From Streptomyces sp. NBC_01232 (GTDB lineage: Bacteria; Actinomycetota; Actinomycetes; Streptomycetales; Streptomycetaceae): a DNA stretch of 64,000 bases. Below, piece after piece: positions 43,200-52,129 of the stretch. Each line of letters starts with the position of its first letter. The first letter of the stretch is position 1. The notes below the pieces were generated by a model. That model was not told the origin of the DNA and did no database searches. It worked only from the letters and a program-made list of their open reading frames with translations. A program made the position numbers and the translations under genes. The stretch covers positions 6,129,001 to 6,193,000 of the forward strand of contig NZ_CP108518.1 in the NCBI RefSeq assembly GCF_035989885.1. Direction: 5' to 3'.

Positions 43200-44449
43200 A
43201 GCGCGTACCCGCCACTCCGGAGCCCCCGGTCGCGCCACCGAAACCGACCTGGGACCCGGGCCAGCCCGAGGGGCCCTTCCCCTGGCTGCGGCCGACCATC
43301 CGCATACGCCTCACCCTGCTGTACGGCGGGATGTTCCTGATCGCGGGCATCCTGCTGCTGTCGATCATCTACCTGCTGGCGGCGGAGGCGCTGCGGCAGG
43401 GGCTGACGCTGCCGTTCCAGATCGTCGGCGGCGAGGTCAGGGTCTCCAGCCCCAACTGCTCGGGGGTGATGGGCGGCCCCCTGGAGCCGGAGCAGTTCAA
43501 CGCGGCGGTCAACCAGTGCGTCCTCGATCAGCGCCGGCACGCCCTGGACGACCTGCTGAGCAGGTCGCTCATGGCGTTGCTGGGTCTGAGCATCATCGCC
43601 TTCGCCTTCGGCTACGCGATGGCCGGACGGGTGCTCTCGCCGCTCGGCAAGATCACCCGGACCGCCCGCCGGGTGGTCGGCTCCGACCTGACCCGGCGGA
43701 TCGAGCTGGACGGGCCGGACGACGAGCTCAAGGAGCTCGCGGACACCTTCGACGAGATGCTCGACCGGCTGGAGCGGGCCTTCACGGCTCAGCAGAGGTT
43801 CGTGGCGAACGCCTCGCACGAGCTGCGCACTCCGCTCGCGATCAACCGGACGCTGCTGGAGGTCCACCTCTCCGATCCCGGGGCCCCCGTCGAGCTCCAG
43901 CAGCTCGGGAAGACCCTGCTGGCCACCAATGAGCGCAGTGAACAGCTGGTCGAAGGCCTGCTGCTGCTGGCGCGCAGCGAGAACCAGATCGTCGAGCGCA
44001 AACCCGTGGACCTGGCGGAGGTCGCCTCGCGCGCCGTCGACCAGGTGCGCGGCGAGGCCGAGGCGAAGGGCGTGGAGATCCGGGGCGAGCGCGCACCGGC
44101 GGTGGTCCAGGGCAATGGCGTGCTGCTGGAGCGGATCGCCCTCAACCTGGTGCAGAACGCCGTCCGGTACAACGTGCCGGAGGGCGGCTGGGTGGAGGTC
44201 GTCACGGAGTCTCAGCACGATCAGGCGGTCCTCCTGGTATCGAACGCAGGTCCCGTTGTTCCCGCGTACGAGGTGGACAACCTCTTCGAGCCCTTCAGGC
44301 GGCTGCGTACGGAGCGAACAGGCAGCGACAAGGGGGTCGGACTGGGTCTGTCGATCGCGCGCTCCGTGGCGCGCGCACACGGCGGCAGGATCCAGGCGAT
44401 GCCCCGGGAAGGCGGTGGCCTCGTGATGCGTGTCACTCTTCCCTTGTGA
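43196..44449 (+). CDS. cutS: CutS sensor histidine kinase
   Basis: TTG 43196 overlaps the cutR stop codon (TTGA), giving 417 residues. Two membrane helices (about 38-62 and 123-145) enclose an outer loop of about 55 residues holding two cysteines, C88 and C108. A HAMP domain follows. The HisKA motif FVANASHELRTP has its phospho-accepting His near 207, and the HATPase domain has NLVQNAVRYN and GVGLGLSIARSVARAHGG. The cysteine pair could form a redox- or folding-sensitive disulfide outside the cell. Confidence 0.9.
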   Translation: MKRVPATPEPPVAPPKPTWDPGQPEGPFPWLRPTIRIRLTLLYGGMFLIAGILLLSIIYLLAAEALRQGLTLPFQIVGGEVRVSSPNCSGVMGGPLEPEQFNAAVNQCVLDQRRHALDDLLSRSLMALLGLSIIAFAFGYAMAGRVLSPLGKITRTARRVVGSDLTRRIELDGPDDELKELADTFDEMLDRLERAFTAQQRFVANASHELRTPLAINRTLLEVHLSDPGAPVELQQLGKTLLATNERSEQLVEGLLLLARSENQIVERKPVDLAEVASRAVDQVRGEAEAKGVEIRGERAPAVVQGNGVLLERIALNLVQNAVRYNVPEGGWVEVVTESQHDQAVLLVSNAGPVVPAYEVDNLFEPFRRLRTERTGSDKGVGLGLSIARSVARAHGGRIQAMPREGGGLVMRVTLPL

Positions 44450-44830
44450 AGCCCCCGCCCCGTGTTCGCTTTTGGCTGAATGCTTGCCCTGTGAAAACAA
44501 GTGGGCCTGTGTGATCGATCACAGTGGCCGGTGTCTGCCCATGTGCGTTCGGTGACCCCGGCGCGGCCGGAACGCCCGGGAAGTCCGGGTTTCCGGCCCC
44601 TCGGATGGCGGGAAATACACGGGGTGGCGTTTGTGCATGACGGCCCTCGGACCGTGTACGGTCCCGCTCGTCATCCCAGCCAATCGCCCTTCAGGCGGGC
44701 GGCTGGGTGTCGATTGAGTAACAGACCTTGATGTGAGGCAAAATCTCCGCCTCAGGTCGGGCACAAGTCCGGCCTCTCGTGCGTTACGTGCGCTGAGACA
44801 CCGCTAACACCCAGAGGGGGAGAGCGAACA
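44450..44830. promoter_or_regulatory. Palindrome-rich 380-bp leader between cutS and the DUF4193 gene
   Basis: No coding frame is visible. There are three symmetric elements. TGTGATCGATCACA (44510-44523) is a perfect 14-bp palindrome of CRP/FNR flavour. GGACCGT/ACGGTCC lies at 44649-44664. A CCCAGCC/GGCTGGG hairpin spans 44685-44707 and carries an inner GCC/GGC stem. The rest, up to the GAGGGGGAG RBS near 44815, may be a structured leader of the DUF4193 transcript. Confidence 0.4.
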
Positions 44831-45127
44831 ATGGCAACGGACTACGACACCCCGCGCAAGACCGACGATGACGTCGACAACGACAGCATTGAAGAGCTGA
44901 AGGCCCGGCGCAACGAGAAGTCGACTTCGTCTGCGGACATGGACGAATTCGACTCTGTCGAGAGCATGGAGCTTCCCGGTGCGGACCTCTCCAATGAGGA
45001 GCTGGCCGTCCGGGTCCTGCCCAAGCAGGCCGATGAGTTCACCTGCATGAGCTGCTTCCTGGTGCACCACCGCAGCCAGCTTGCACGTGAGAAGAACGGT
45101 CAGCCGATCTGTCGCGACTGCGACTGA
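44831..45127 (+). CDS. DUF4193 zinc-ribbon-like protein
   Basis: The 98-residue acidic protein ends in a zinc-ribbon pattern: FTCMSCFLVHHRSQLA, then ICRDCD, giving two CxxC pairs. The first 60 residues are charged and probably disordered. The family is conserved through actinobacteria without a proven function. The layout recalls small RNA-polymerase- or ribosome-binding proteins, but that is only analogy. GAGGGGGAG lies before ATG 44831. A long palindrome-rich leader precedes it. Confidence 0.85.
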   Translation: MATDYDTPRKTDDDVDNDSIEELKARRNEKSTSSADMDEFDSVESMELPGADLSNEELAVRVLPKQADEFTCMSCFLVHHRSQLAREKNGQPICRDCD

Positions 45128-45139
45128 GAGGCGTCGGCC

Positions 45140-46072
45140 GTGGCTGGCTCCACACCCTTTCGGAAGCGAGTCTTCCGGAAATCTGGTGATCCGGCGGAGA
45201 CGCAGGTGGCACCCATCGATCCGGAAACGGGTCCGGGAGCTCCCGGCGGCTCCGCCAGTGCGGCGATCGCCGTGCCCTCCGACACCGCCCCGGCGGTGCC
45301 GTCGGCCACAGAGACCGACGAAGGGTCCCGGCAAGGTTTCGGGGCTCGTCGGATGCAAGCCGTCAAGAACGGTGTACGCAAGGGCGGCGAAAGTGTCAGG
45401 GACGCCGCCCTGTACCTCACGGACAGGGTCATCGAGAACGCACCGCGCGTTCCGGTTCGGGACCTCGCGACACTGCGCGCGCAGTTCCCGGGCCTCGGCC
45501 CCGATCAGCTCGCCGACAAGCTGATCTCGGGCGCCGCCAACGCCACCTCGACCGTGGGCGCCGGAATCGGCGCGGCGGCCATGCTGCCGGTGCCGCCCGC
45601 GATGCCGGCGGAACTGGCGGCCGAGATCACCGCCGTCGCGGCCATCGAGCTGAAGCTCATCGCCGAACTCCACGAGGTCTACGGCCAGCGGCCGCACGGC
45701 GACCTCAAGCAGCGCAGCCTCGCCTACCTCACCGCCTGGACGGAGGAGCGCGGGGTCGACCTGACCAAGCCGACCACGCTCAACGCGGCGCTCGGCGGAC
45801 AGGTGAAGCGCGAACTGCGCCAGCAGATCATGAAGCGGATGTTCCGCAACCTGCCGAACCTCATGCCGTTCATGGTGGGCGCCGCCGTCGGCGCGGTCAT
45901 GAACCGGCGGGACACCCGCAAACTCGCCGAGAAGGTCCGTGGTGACCTGCGCAGGCGCGCCGTGGGCTGGGAGGTCCTGCGCTCCCTGCCGCCCCTGGAA
46001 GGGCCCGTACAGCCCCTTCCCGAGGCCACCAGGGTCGCACTGGAGGCCTCGGATCCCTCCGCATACGGCTGA
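45140..46072 (+). CDS. Conserved hypothetical protein downstream of the DUF4193 gene
   Basis: GTG 45140 (RBS GAGAGGCG) gives 310 residues. The first 75 are Pro/Ala/Ser-rich and probably disordered. The middle has weakly hydrophobic alanine-rich helices (STVGAGIGAAAMLPVPPAMP near residue 135, LMPFMVGAAVGAVMNRR near 240) that may lie in or on the membrane. The helical AELAAEITAVAAIELKLIAEL segment resembles EcsC-like proteins, but I am not certain. It is 12 bases from the DUF4193 gene and co-transcribed with it. Confidence 0.65.
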   Translation: MAGSTPFRKRVFRKSGDPAETQVAPIDPETGPGAPGGSASAAIAVPSDTAPAVPSATETDEGSRQGFGARRMQAVKNGVRKGGESVRDAALYLTDRVIENAPRVPVRDLATLRAQFPGLGPDQLADKLISGAANATSTVGAGIGAAAMLPVPPAMPAELAAEITAVAAIELKLIAELHEVYGQRPHGDLKQRSLAYLTAWTEERGVDLTKPTTLNAALGGQVKRELRQQIMKRMFRNLPNLMPFMVGAAVGAVMNRRDTRKLAEKVRGDLRRRAVGWEVLRSLPPLEGPVQPLPEATRVALEASDPSAYG

Positions 46073-46138
46073 GGCCCTCCGCCGGGGCCCTCCGCCGGGG
46101 CGCTCCGCCCCGGCCGGGCGTCCGGTCCGACGGCCCGT

Positions 46139-46603
46139 TCAGGCCGCCCGGGTACGGGCGGCGAGCAGGGCCGCGGCCAGGGCCTGCGGCTCGCGCGTGG
46201 AGACGTAGACGTACGGGGTCGGGTCGGCCGGGTCGGTGACCTCGATGCGGACCGCGGTCGGCACGTAGCTGCGCATCAGCATGAAGGCGCGCGTGTCCGC
46301 CTTGTACGAGCGCCAGGCGCGCGCCTGTTCGGCGTCCAGGATCTCGGGCTCGCCCAGGGCCGTCACCGGGATCCGCGCATCCCCGGCCGCCAGCGCACCG
46401 TTCACCACGCGCACGCGCGCGGAGCCGTACGAACTCACCAGCAGCCCGGCCAGCGCCGTGCCCCCGACCAGGCCGGCCAGCAGCGGCATCGTGCCCAGCG
46501 GCAGCAGCATCAGCGCGCACGCGAGGCCGATCAGTACGGCGATGCCCCACCAGGAGCGGGGGGCGGTCAGACGTTCGTCGTGGTGCACGGTGGAGAGCTG
46601 CAT
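46139..46603 (-). CDS. DUF3093 family membrane protein
   Basis: ATG 46603 gives 154 residues. Two adjacent membrane helices (about 19-60) are followed by a soluble beta-rich part ending RAFMLMRSYVPTAVRIEVTDP and PYVYVSTREPQALAAAL. On the minus strand CAGGCT lies seven bases before the ATG, so transcription may be leaderless. It is divergent from the thioesterase gene, with only 58 bases between the starts. Function unknown. Confidence 0.82.
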   Translation of the reverse strand: MQLSTVHHDERLTAPRSWWGIAVLIGLACALMLLPLGTMPLLAGLVGGTALAGLLVSSYGSARVRVVNGALAAGDARIPVTALGEPEILDAEQARAWRSYKADTRAFMLMRSYVPTAVRIEVTDPADPTPYVYVSTREPQALAAALLAARTRAA

Positions 46604-46647
46604 GCGGTCAAGCCTGCCACGAGGCGACCGGTGGGTAGCCGCGCGGG

Positions 46648-46653
46648 TAAGGT
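46648..46653 (+). promoter_or_regulatory. -10 element for leaderless transcription of the thioesterase-dut unit
   Basis: TAAGGT ends eight bases before GTG 46662, and there is no RBS. Confidence 0.5.
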
Positions 46654-46661
46654 CTGCGGCT

Positions 46662-47246
46662 GTGAGTGGACGAAACACAGCGTTGACGCCCCCGGACGAT
46701 GCCGCCGCGCCGGTCCGGCACCCCGACGCGCCCGCACCCGGCGAGCTCCTCGGTGCGCACTACGAGCACTGTTTCGGATGCGGCGGGGGCCAGCCCCACG
46801 GACTGCATCTGGAGGCACGGGCCGGTGAGGGCGTGCGCGTCACCGCCGAGTTCACCGTCAAGCCCGCGCACCAGGGCGCACCCGGGCTCGCGCACGGCGG
46901 CGTGCTCGCCACCGCGCTCGACGAGACGCTCGGCTCCCTGAACTGGCTGCTGCGCGTCATCGCGGTGACAGGACGGCTGGAGACCGACTTCGTGCGGCCC
47001 GTGCCGGTGGACACCGTGCTGTACCTGGAGGCCGAGGTCACCGCCGTCGCCGGCCGGAAGATCTACTGCACGGCCGTCGGCCGGATAGGCGGACCGCAGG
47101 GCCCGGTCGCCGTGCGCGCCGACGCCCTCTTCATCGAGGTGAAGGTCGACCACTTCATCGACAACGGACGGCCCGAGGAGATCCAGGCGGCGATGGCCGA
47201 CCCGGACCAGGTCAGGCGCGCACGCGCCTTTGAGGTGAACCCCTGA
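46662..47246 (+). CDS. PaaI-type hotdog-fold thioesterase
   Basis: GTG 46662 gives 194 residues. The hotdog core has HCFGCGGGQPHGLHLE at the start and GLAHGGVLATALDETLGSL, the helix that carries the active-site acid. It should hydrolyse an acyl-CoA or similar thioester; the substrate is unknown. Its stop overlaps the dut start (TGATG), so the two are co-translated. Confidence 0.85.
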   Translation: MSGRNTALTPPDDAAAPVRHPDAPAPGELLGAHYEHCFGCGGGQPHGLHLEARAGEGVRVTAEFTVKPAHQGAPGLAHGGVLATALDETLGSLNWLLRVIAVTGRLETDFVRPVPVDTVLYLEAEVTAVAGRKIYCTAVGRIGGPQGPVAVRADALFIEVKVDHFIDNGRPEEIQAAMADPDQVRRARAFEVNP

Positions 47247-47791
47247 TGTCCCAGACCAACCACGATTCCCGGCTGCCGGTCGACGTGCTGATCCGCCGCG
47301 TCGACCCGGAGGTGCCGATTCCGGCCTACGGGCATCCCGGGGACGCCGGCTGCGACCTGGTCACCACCGAGGCCGCCGAGCTGGAGCCCGGTGAGCGCGC
47401 CGTACTGCCCACCGGTGTGTCCATCGCGCTGCCCGACGGCTACGCGGCCTTCGTGCACCCGAGGTCCGGCCTGGCCGCCCGCTGCGGGCTCGCGCTCGTG
47501 AATGCCCCGGGGACGGTGGATGCCGGGTACCGTGGAGAGATCAAGGTGATCGTGGTCAATCTCGACCCTCGCGAGAGCGTCCGGTTCGAGCGTTTCGACC
47601 GCATTGCCCAGCTGGTTGTCCAGAGGGTCGAGAAGGTGCGCTTCCACGAGGTGGCGGAACTTCCCGGCTCGGCCCGGGCCGAGGGGGGCTTCGGCTCCAC
47701 CGGCGGTCATGCGGCCGTGGCCGGATCCGGCGCTGGTCAGCAGGGTGGGAATGGCTACGCTTCGGTCGTAACCGACCGGGAAGGACAGTGA
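47246..47791 (+). CDS. dut: Deoxyuridine 5'-triphosphate nucleotidohydrolase (dUTPase)
   Basis: The 181-residue trimeric dUTPase hydrolyses dUTP to dUMP and pyrophosphate, protecting DNA from uracil and feeding dTMP synthesis. Motifs in order: GDAGCDL (I), PRSGLAAR (II), NAPGTVDAGYRGEIKVIVVN (III), DRIAQLVV (IV) and the glycine-rich arm ARAEGGFGSTGG (V). About 25 extra Gly/Ala residues follow motif V. ATG 47246 overlaps the upstream stop. Confidence 0.96.
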   Translation: MSQTNHDSRLPVDVLIRRVDPEVPIPAYGHPGDAGCDLVTTEAAELEPGERAVLPTGVSIALPDGYAAFVHPRSGLAARCGLALVNAPGTVDAGYRGEIKVIVVNLDPRESVRFERFDRIAQLVVQRVEKVRFHEVAELPGSARAEGGFGSTGGHAAVAGSGAGQQGGNGYASVVTDREGQ

Positions 47792-47792
47792 C

Positions 47793-48575
47793 GTGTTCGG
47801 ACGTCGCAAGAAGAACGACTCCGCCCATGACGGCGGCGCGGCCGAGCAGGTCGTAGACGGCGTCGGCGCTGAGCAGGACGACGCGGGCGAGCAGGAGAGC
47901 GCTGCCCAGCCGCGCCGGGTGAACCTGCCGCCGGCCCCGCGGCCCGACGGCCCGTGGGACGTCTCCGAGGTGCTCGGAAACCCGTCCGACGGCCGGGTCG
48001 ACCTCGGCGGCATCCTCGTACCCGGTGTCGAGGGCATGGAGCTGCGCGTCGAGGTCGCCGGTGACGCGATCGTGGCCGCGACCGTGGTCCTCGGCGACAG
48101 CGCGGTGCAGCTGCAGGCCTTCGCCGCGCCCAAGAAGGAAGGCATCTGGGGCGAGGTCCGCGAGGAGATCGCCACGGGCATCACCCAGCAGGGCGGCATC
48201 ATCGACGAGGCCCAGGGCTCGCTGGGCTGGGAGCTGCGCGCACAGGTGCCCGTACCGCTCCCGGACGGACAGACCGGCGCCCAGCTGGTCCGCTTCGTCG
48301 GCGTCGACGGCCCGCGCTGGTTCCTGCGAGGCGTCATCTCCGGCCAGGGCGCGGTGCGGCCCGAGTCGGCGGGCGTGCTGGAGCAGATCTTCCGGGACAC
48401 CGTCGTCGTCCGCGGTGACGGCCCGATGGCTCCCCGCGACCCGATCGTCCTGAAGCTCCCGAACGACGCCCAGATGGTGCCGGACGGCGTGCAGACGGAC
48501 GACCAGGAAGGCTCCCGCTTCGGCGGCGGCATGGGCCAGCTCGAGCGCGGCCCGGAGATCACCGAGGTCCGCTGA
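47793..48575 (+). CDS. DUF3710 family protein
   Basis: GTG 47793 is one base after the dut stop. The 260-residue protein has a basic start (MFGRRKKND), a disordered acidic stretch to about 55, and a conserved soluble domain with RVDLGGILVPGVEGMELRVE and RFVGVDGPRWFLRGVI. It ends in GGGMGQLERGPEITEVR. It has no membrane segment. The family always accompanies dut in actinobacteria, as far as I remember. Its role is unknown. A strong terminator follows. Confidence 0.85.
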   Translation: MFGRRKKNDSAHDGGAAEQVVDGVGAEQDDAGEQESAAQPRRVNLPPAPRPDGPWDVSEVLGNPSDGRVDLGGILVPGVEGMELRVEVAGDAIVAATVVLGDSAVQLQAFAAPKKEGIWGEVREEIATGITQQGGIIDEAQGSLGWELRAQVPVPLPDGQTGAQLVRFVGVDGPRWFLRGVISGQGAVRPESAGVLEQIFRDTVVVRGDGPMAPRDPIVLKLPNDAQMVPDGVQTDDQEGSRFGGGMGQLERGPEITEVR

Positions 48576-48619
48576 CCTCGGACGGCCCCCGCGCACAGGG
48601 GGGCTCGTCATGCGATTCG

Positions 48620-48658
48620 GCCGGTGGGCCCCACTCCTTCGGGGTGGGGCCCACCGGC
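48620..48658 (+). terminator. Terminator after the dut-DUF3710 unit
   Basis: GCCGGTGGGCCCCAC and GTGGGGCCCACCGGC form a perfect 15-bp stem whose loop contains CCTTCGGG. Confidence 0.9.
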
Positions 48659-48749
48659 TTGTCCGTGCCGCGTCAGGGATCCGTCAGGGATCGGCGCAGG
48701 GGCCCGGATCGGTGCGTGCACGGCGTGGACGTCCCGGAGAATGGGGCGC

Positions 48750-51416
48750 ATGGGACGCGGCAAGCTCAGGATCTACCTCGGCGCGGCGCCCGGTGTGGGC
48801 AAGACCTACGCGATGCTCTCCGAGGGCCATCGCCGGGTGGAGCGGGGCGCCGACTGCGTCGTCGGCCTCGTCGAGCACCACGGCCGGCCGCGCACGGAGG
48901 TGATGCTCCACGGCCTCGAACAGGTCGGGCGCAAGGCCTTGGCGTACCGGGGCGCCGAGTTCACCGAGATGGACGTGGACGCGCTCCTCGCCCGCAGGCC
49001 CGCCATCGCGCTGGTGGACGAGCTCGCGCACACCAACGTGCCGGGCTCGCGCAACGCCAAGCGCTGGCAGGACGTGGAAGAGCTGTTGCGGGCCGGCATC
49101 GACGTCGTGTCCACCGTGAACATCCAGCACCTGGAGTCACTCGGTGACGTGGTCGAGTCGATCACCGGGGTGCGCCAGCGCGAGACCGTGCCGGACGAGG
49201 TGGTCCGCCGGGCCGATCAGGTCGAGCTGGTCGACATGTCCCCGCAGGCCCTGCGCCGGCGGATGGCCCACGGCAACATATACAAGCCCGAGAAGGTCGA
49301 CGCCGCCCTCTCCAACTACTTCCGGCCGGGCAACCTCACCGCCCTGCGCGAGCTCGCGCTGCTGTGGGTCGCCGACCGCGCGGACGAGTACCTCCAGCAG
49401 TACCGGGGCGAGCACGACATCCGCTCGACCTGGCAGGCGCGCGAGCGGATCGTCGTCGGGCTCACCGGAGGGCCCGAGGGGCGCACGCTCATCCGGCGGG
49501 CCTCGCGGATGGCCGCCAAAGGATCGGGCAGCGAGATCCTGGCCGTCTACATCGCCCGCAGCGACGGACTGACCGCCGCCTCGCCGAAGGAGCTCGCGGT
49601 CCAGCGGACCCTGGTCGAGGACCTCGGCGGCACGTTCCACCATGTGATCGGCGACGACATCCCCGACGCCCTGCTCGCCTTCGCACGCGGCGTCAACGCC
49701 ACCCAGATCGTGCTCGGCTCCAGCCGCCGCCGCTCGTGGCAGTACGTCTTCGGCCCCGGGGTCGGCGCGAGCGTCGCCCGCGACTCTGGGCCCGACCTCG
49801 ACGTGCACATCGTCACGCACGAGCACGTCGCCAAGGGCCGCGGCCTGCCCGTCGTACGCTCGGCGGCCCGGCTCGGGCGGCCCCGGATCATCGCCGGCTG
49901 GGTGGTGGGGACGGTCCTCCCCGTCCTGCTGTGCCTGCTGCTCACGCACATCGACGCGGACCTCGGGCTCGCCAACGACATGCTGCTCTTCCTGTCGCTG
50001 ACGGTGGCGGCCGCACTGCTCGGCGGGCTCTGGCCGGCCCTGGCCTCCGCCGCCCTCGGCTCGCTGCTGCTCAACTACTTCTTCGCGCCGCCCCTGCACC
50101 GGTTCACGGTGTCCGACCCCAAGAACATCGTCGCCATCGCCGTCTTCTTCGGGGTCGCCGTGTCCGTGGCCTCGGTGGTGGACCTGGCCGCGCGGCGCAC
50201 CCACCAGGCGGCCCGGCTGCGCGCCGAGTCCGAGATCCTCTCCTTCCTGGCCGGCAGCGTGCTGCGCGGCGAGACCACCCTGGACGCGCTGCTGGAGCGG
50301 GTGCGCGAGACCTTCGCCATGGAGTCGGTGGCCCTGCTGGAGCGGGCGAACGACGTGGAGCCCTGGAAGCCGGCCGGCAGCGTCGGCCCGGCTCCGGCAG
50401 CCCGGCCCGAGGACGCCGATGTGGACATGCCCATCGGGGACCACATGGCGCTGGCCCTCTCCGGCCGGGTGCTGCCCGCCGAGGACCGCCGGGTGCTCGG
50501 CGCCTTCGCGGCCCAGGCCGCCGTGGTCCTGGACCGCCAGCGGCTGGTCGGCGAGGCCGAGGAGGCCCGCCGGATGGCCGAGGGCAACCGGATCCGCACC
50601 GCGCTGCTGGCCGCCGTCAGCCATGACCTCCGTACGCCGCTGGCCTCCATCAAGGCGTCCGTGAGCTCCCTGCGCTCGGACGACGTGGAGTGGTCCGAGG
50701 AGGACCGGGCCGAGCTGCTCGAAGGCATCGAGGACGGCGCCGACCGCCTCGACCACCTGGTGGGCAACCTGCTGGACATGTCCCGGCTGCAGACCGGCAC
50801 CGTCACCCCGCTGATCCGGGAGATCGACCTCGACGAGGTGGTCCCGATGGCGCTGGGCGGCGTACCCGAGGAGAGCGTGCTGCTGGACGTGCCCGAGGCA
50901 CTGCCGATGGTGGCGGTGGACCCGGGGCTGCTGGAGCGGACCGTGGCCAACGTGGTGGAGAACGCCGTCAAGTACAGCCCGGCGGGTGAACCCGTACTGG
51001 TGGCGGCCAGCTGCCTCGGTGACCGCGTCGAGGTACGGGTCGTCGACCGCGGGCGCGGTGTGCCCGACGAGGCCAAGGACCGGATCTTCGCCCCCTTCCA
51101 GCGGTACGGGGACGCCCCGCGCGGGGCCGGCGTGGGCCTCGGGCTCGCGGTCGCCCGCGGGTTCGCGGAGGCCATGGACGGCACCCTGACGGCCGAGGAC
51201 ACCCCCGGGGGCGGGCTGACCATGGTGCTCACCCTGCGCGCGGTGCGCGGGGGGCGGGAACCGGACCGTGCCACGGCGGACGGCGGCAAGGCCGCAGCCC
51301 TGACCCTGGAACCGACTGGAACGGTCCAGCCGATGGAACCGATGGAACCGATGGAACCGATGGAACTTGATCACGACCGTGATCGGACGACGCGACAGAA
51401 GGCAGGACCTCAATGA
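48750..51416 (+). CDS. kdpD: KdpD-like potassium sensor histidine kinase
   Basis: The 888-residue kinase has every KdpD part. The Walker A motif GAAPGVGKT lies near residues 10-18, followed by the KdpD domain with VDELAHTNVPGSRN. A universal-stress (USP) domain spans about 230-365, four short-loop membrane helices (DUF4118) 380-490 and a GAF region 500-615. HisKA has AAVSHDLRTPLASIK near 624, and the HATPase domain has NVVENAVKYSP. GGAGA fits ATG 48750 better than ATG 48741. It ends with an unusual PMEP repeat. USP domains of some KdpD proteins bind c-di-AMP. The kdpFABC pump genes are not in the window. Confidence 0.92.
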   Translation: MGRGKLRIYLGAAPGVGKTYAMLSEGHRRVERGADCVVGLVEHHGRPRTEVMLHGLEQVGRKALAYRGAEFTEMDVDALLARRPAIALVDELAHTNVPGSRNAKRWQDVEELLRAGIDVVSTVNIQHLESLGDVVESITGVRQRETVPDEVVRRADQVELVDMSPQALRRRMAHGNIYKPEKVDAALSNYFRPGNLTALRELALLWVADRADEYLQQYRGEHDIRSTWQARERIVVGLTGGPEGRTLIRRASRMAAKGSGSEILAVYIARSDGLTAASPKELAVQRTLVEDLGGTFHHVIGDDIPDALLAFARGVNATQIVLGSSRRRSWQYVFGPGVGASVARDSGPDLDVHIVTHEHVAKGRGLPVVRSAARLGRPRIIAGWVVGTVLPVLLCLLLTHIDADLGLANDMLLFLSLTVAAALLGGLWPALASAALGSLLLNYFFAPPLHRFTVSDPKNIVAIAVFFGVAVSVASVVDLAARRTHQAARLRAESEILSFLAGSVLRGETTLDALLERVRETFAMESVALLERANDVEPWKPAGSVGPAPAARPEDADVDMPIGDHMALALSGRVLPAEDRRVLGAFAAQAAVVLDRQRLVGEAEEARRMAEGNRIRTALLAAVSHDLRTPLASIKASVSSLRSDDVEWSEEDRAELLEGIEDGADRLDHLVGNLLDMSRLQTGTVTPLIREIDLDEVVPMALGGVPEESVLLDVPEALPMVAVDPGLLERTVANVVENAVKYSPAGEPVLVAASCLGDRVEVRVVDRGRGVPDEAKDRIFAPFQRYGDAPRGAGVGLGLAVARGFAEAMDGTLTAEDTPGGGLTMVLTLRAVRGGREPDRATADGGKAAALTLEPTGTVQPMEPMEPMEPMELDHDRDRTTRQKAGPQ
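51332..51367 (+). repeat. Four tandem 9-bp repeats at the kdpD 3' end
   Basis: GATGGAACC is repeated four times (the last unit ends in T), encoding PMEPMEPMEPME near the KdpD C-terminus. Each unit contains an ATG, and slippage would change length by whole codons. Confidence 0.9.
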
Positions 51417-52105
51417 CCCGGGTGCTCGTGGTGGAAGACGAGCCGCAGATCGTCCGAGCGCTCGTCATCAACCTGAAGGCGCGCAGGTACGAGGTCGATG
51501 CCGCGGCCGACGGCGCGAGCGCACTGGAGCTCGCGGCCGCCCGCCACCCCGACGTGGTCGTCCTCGACCTCGGGCTGCCCGACATGGACGGCGTCGAGGT
51601 GATCAAGGGCCTGCGCGGCTGGACCCGGGTACCGATCCTGGTCCTCTCCGCCCGGCACACCTCCGACGAGAAGGTCGAGGCCCTGGACGCGGGTGCCGAC
51701 GACTACGTCACCAAGCCGTTCGGCATGGACGAGCTGCTCGCACGGCTGCGCGCCGCCGTCCGCCGGGCCGAGCCGGCCGCGGGCGCAGGCGGCGGCGAGG
51801 ACGAGGTGATCGTGGAGACGGACGGCTTCACGGTGGACCTGGCCGCCAAGAAGGCCGTGCGCGAGGGGCGCGACGTACGCCTGACGCCCACCGAGTGGCA
51901 CCTGCTGGAGGTCCTGGTCCGCAACCCCGGCAGGCTCGTCAGCCAGAAGCAGTTGCTCCAGGAGGTCTGGGGGCCCTCGTACGGCACCGAGACGAACTAT
52001 CTGCGGGTCTACATGGCCCAACTGCGGCGCAAACTGGAGGCCGACCCCTCGCATCCGCGGCACTTCATCACCGAACCGGGCATGGGATACCGCTTCGAGC
52101 GGTAG
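51413..52105 (+). CDS. kdpE: KdpE-like response regulator
   Basis: The 230-residue OmpR-type regulator has D52 (VVVLDLGLPDMDG), a receiver with YVTKPFGMDELLARL, and a winged helix ending RKLEADPSHPRHFITEPGMGYRF. ATG 51413 overlaps the kdpD stop (ATGA). It is the partner of KdpD and should regulate potassium-uptake genes, here possibly the nearby transporter genes. Confidence 0.93.
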   Translation: MTRVLVVEDEPQIVRALVINLKARRYEVDAAADGASALELAAARHPDVVVLDLGLPDMDGVEVIKGLRGWTRVPILVLSARHTSDEKVEALDAGADDYVTKPFGMDELLARLRAAVRRAEPAAGAGGGEDEVIVETDGFTVDLAAKKAVREGRDVRLTPTEWHLLEVLVRNPGRLVSQKQLLQEVWGPSYGTETNYLRVYMAQLRRKLEADPSHPRHFITEPGMGYRFER

Positions 52106-52117
52106 TGGGCGCGCCGG

Positions 52118-52123
52118 TACGCT
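52118..52123 (+). promoter_or_regulatory. -10 element for leaderless transcription of the OB-fold gene
   Basis: TACGCT ends six bases before ATG 52130, just after the kdpE stop. Confidence 0.5.
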
Positions 52124-52129
52124 TCCTGT

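Noticed and set aside
49137..51413. A 758-codon minus-strand frame opposite kdpD
   Set aside because: KdpD motifs on the plus strand are complete, and the antisense product has no recognisable fold.
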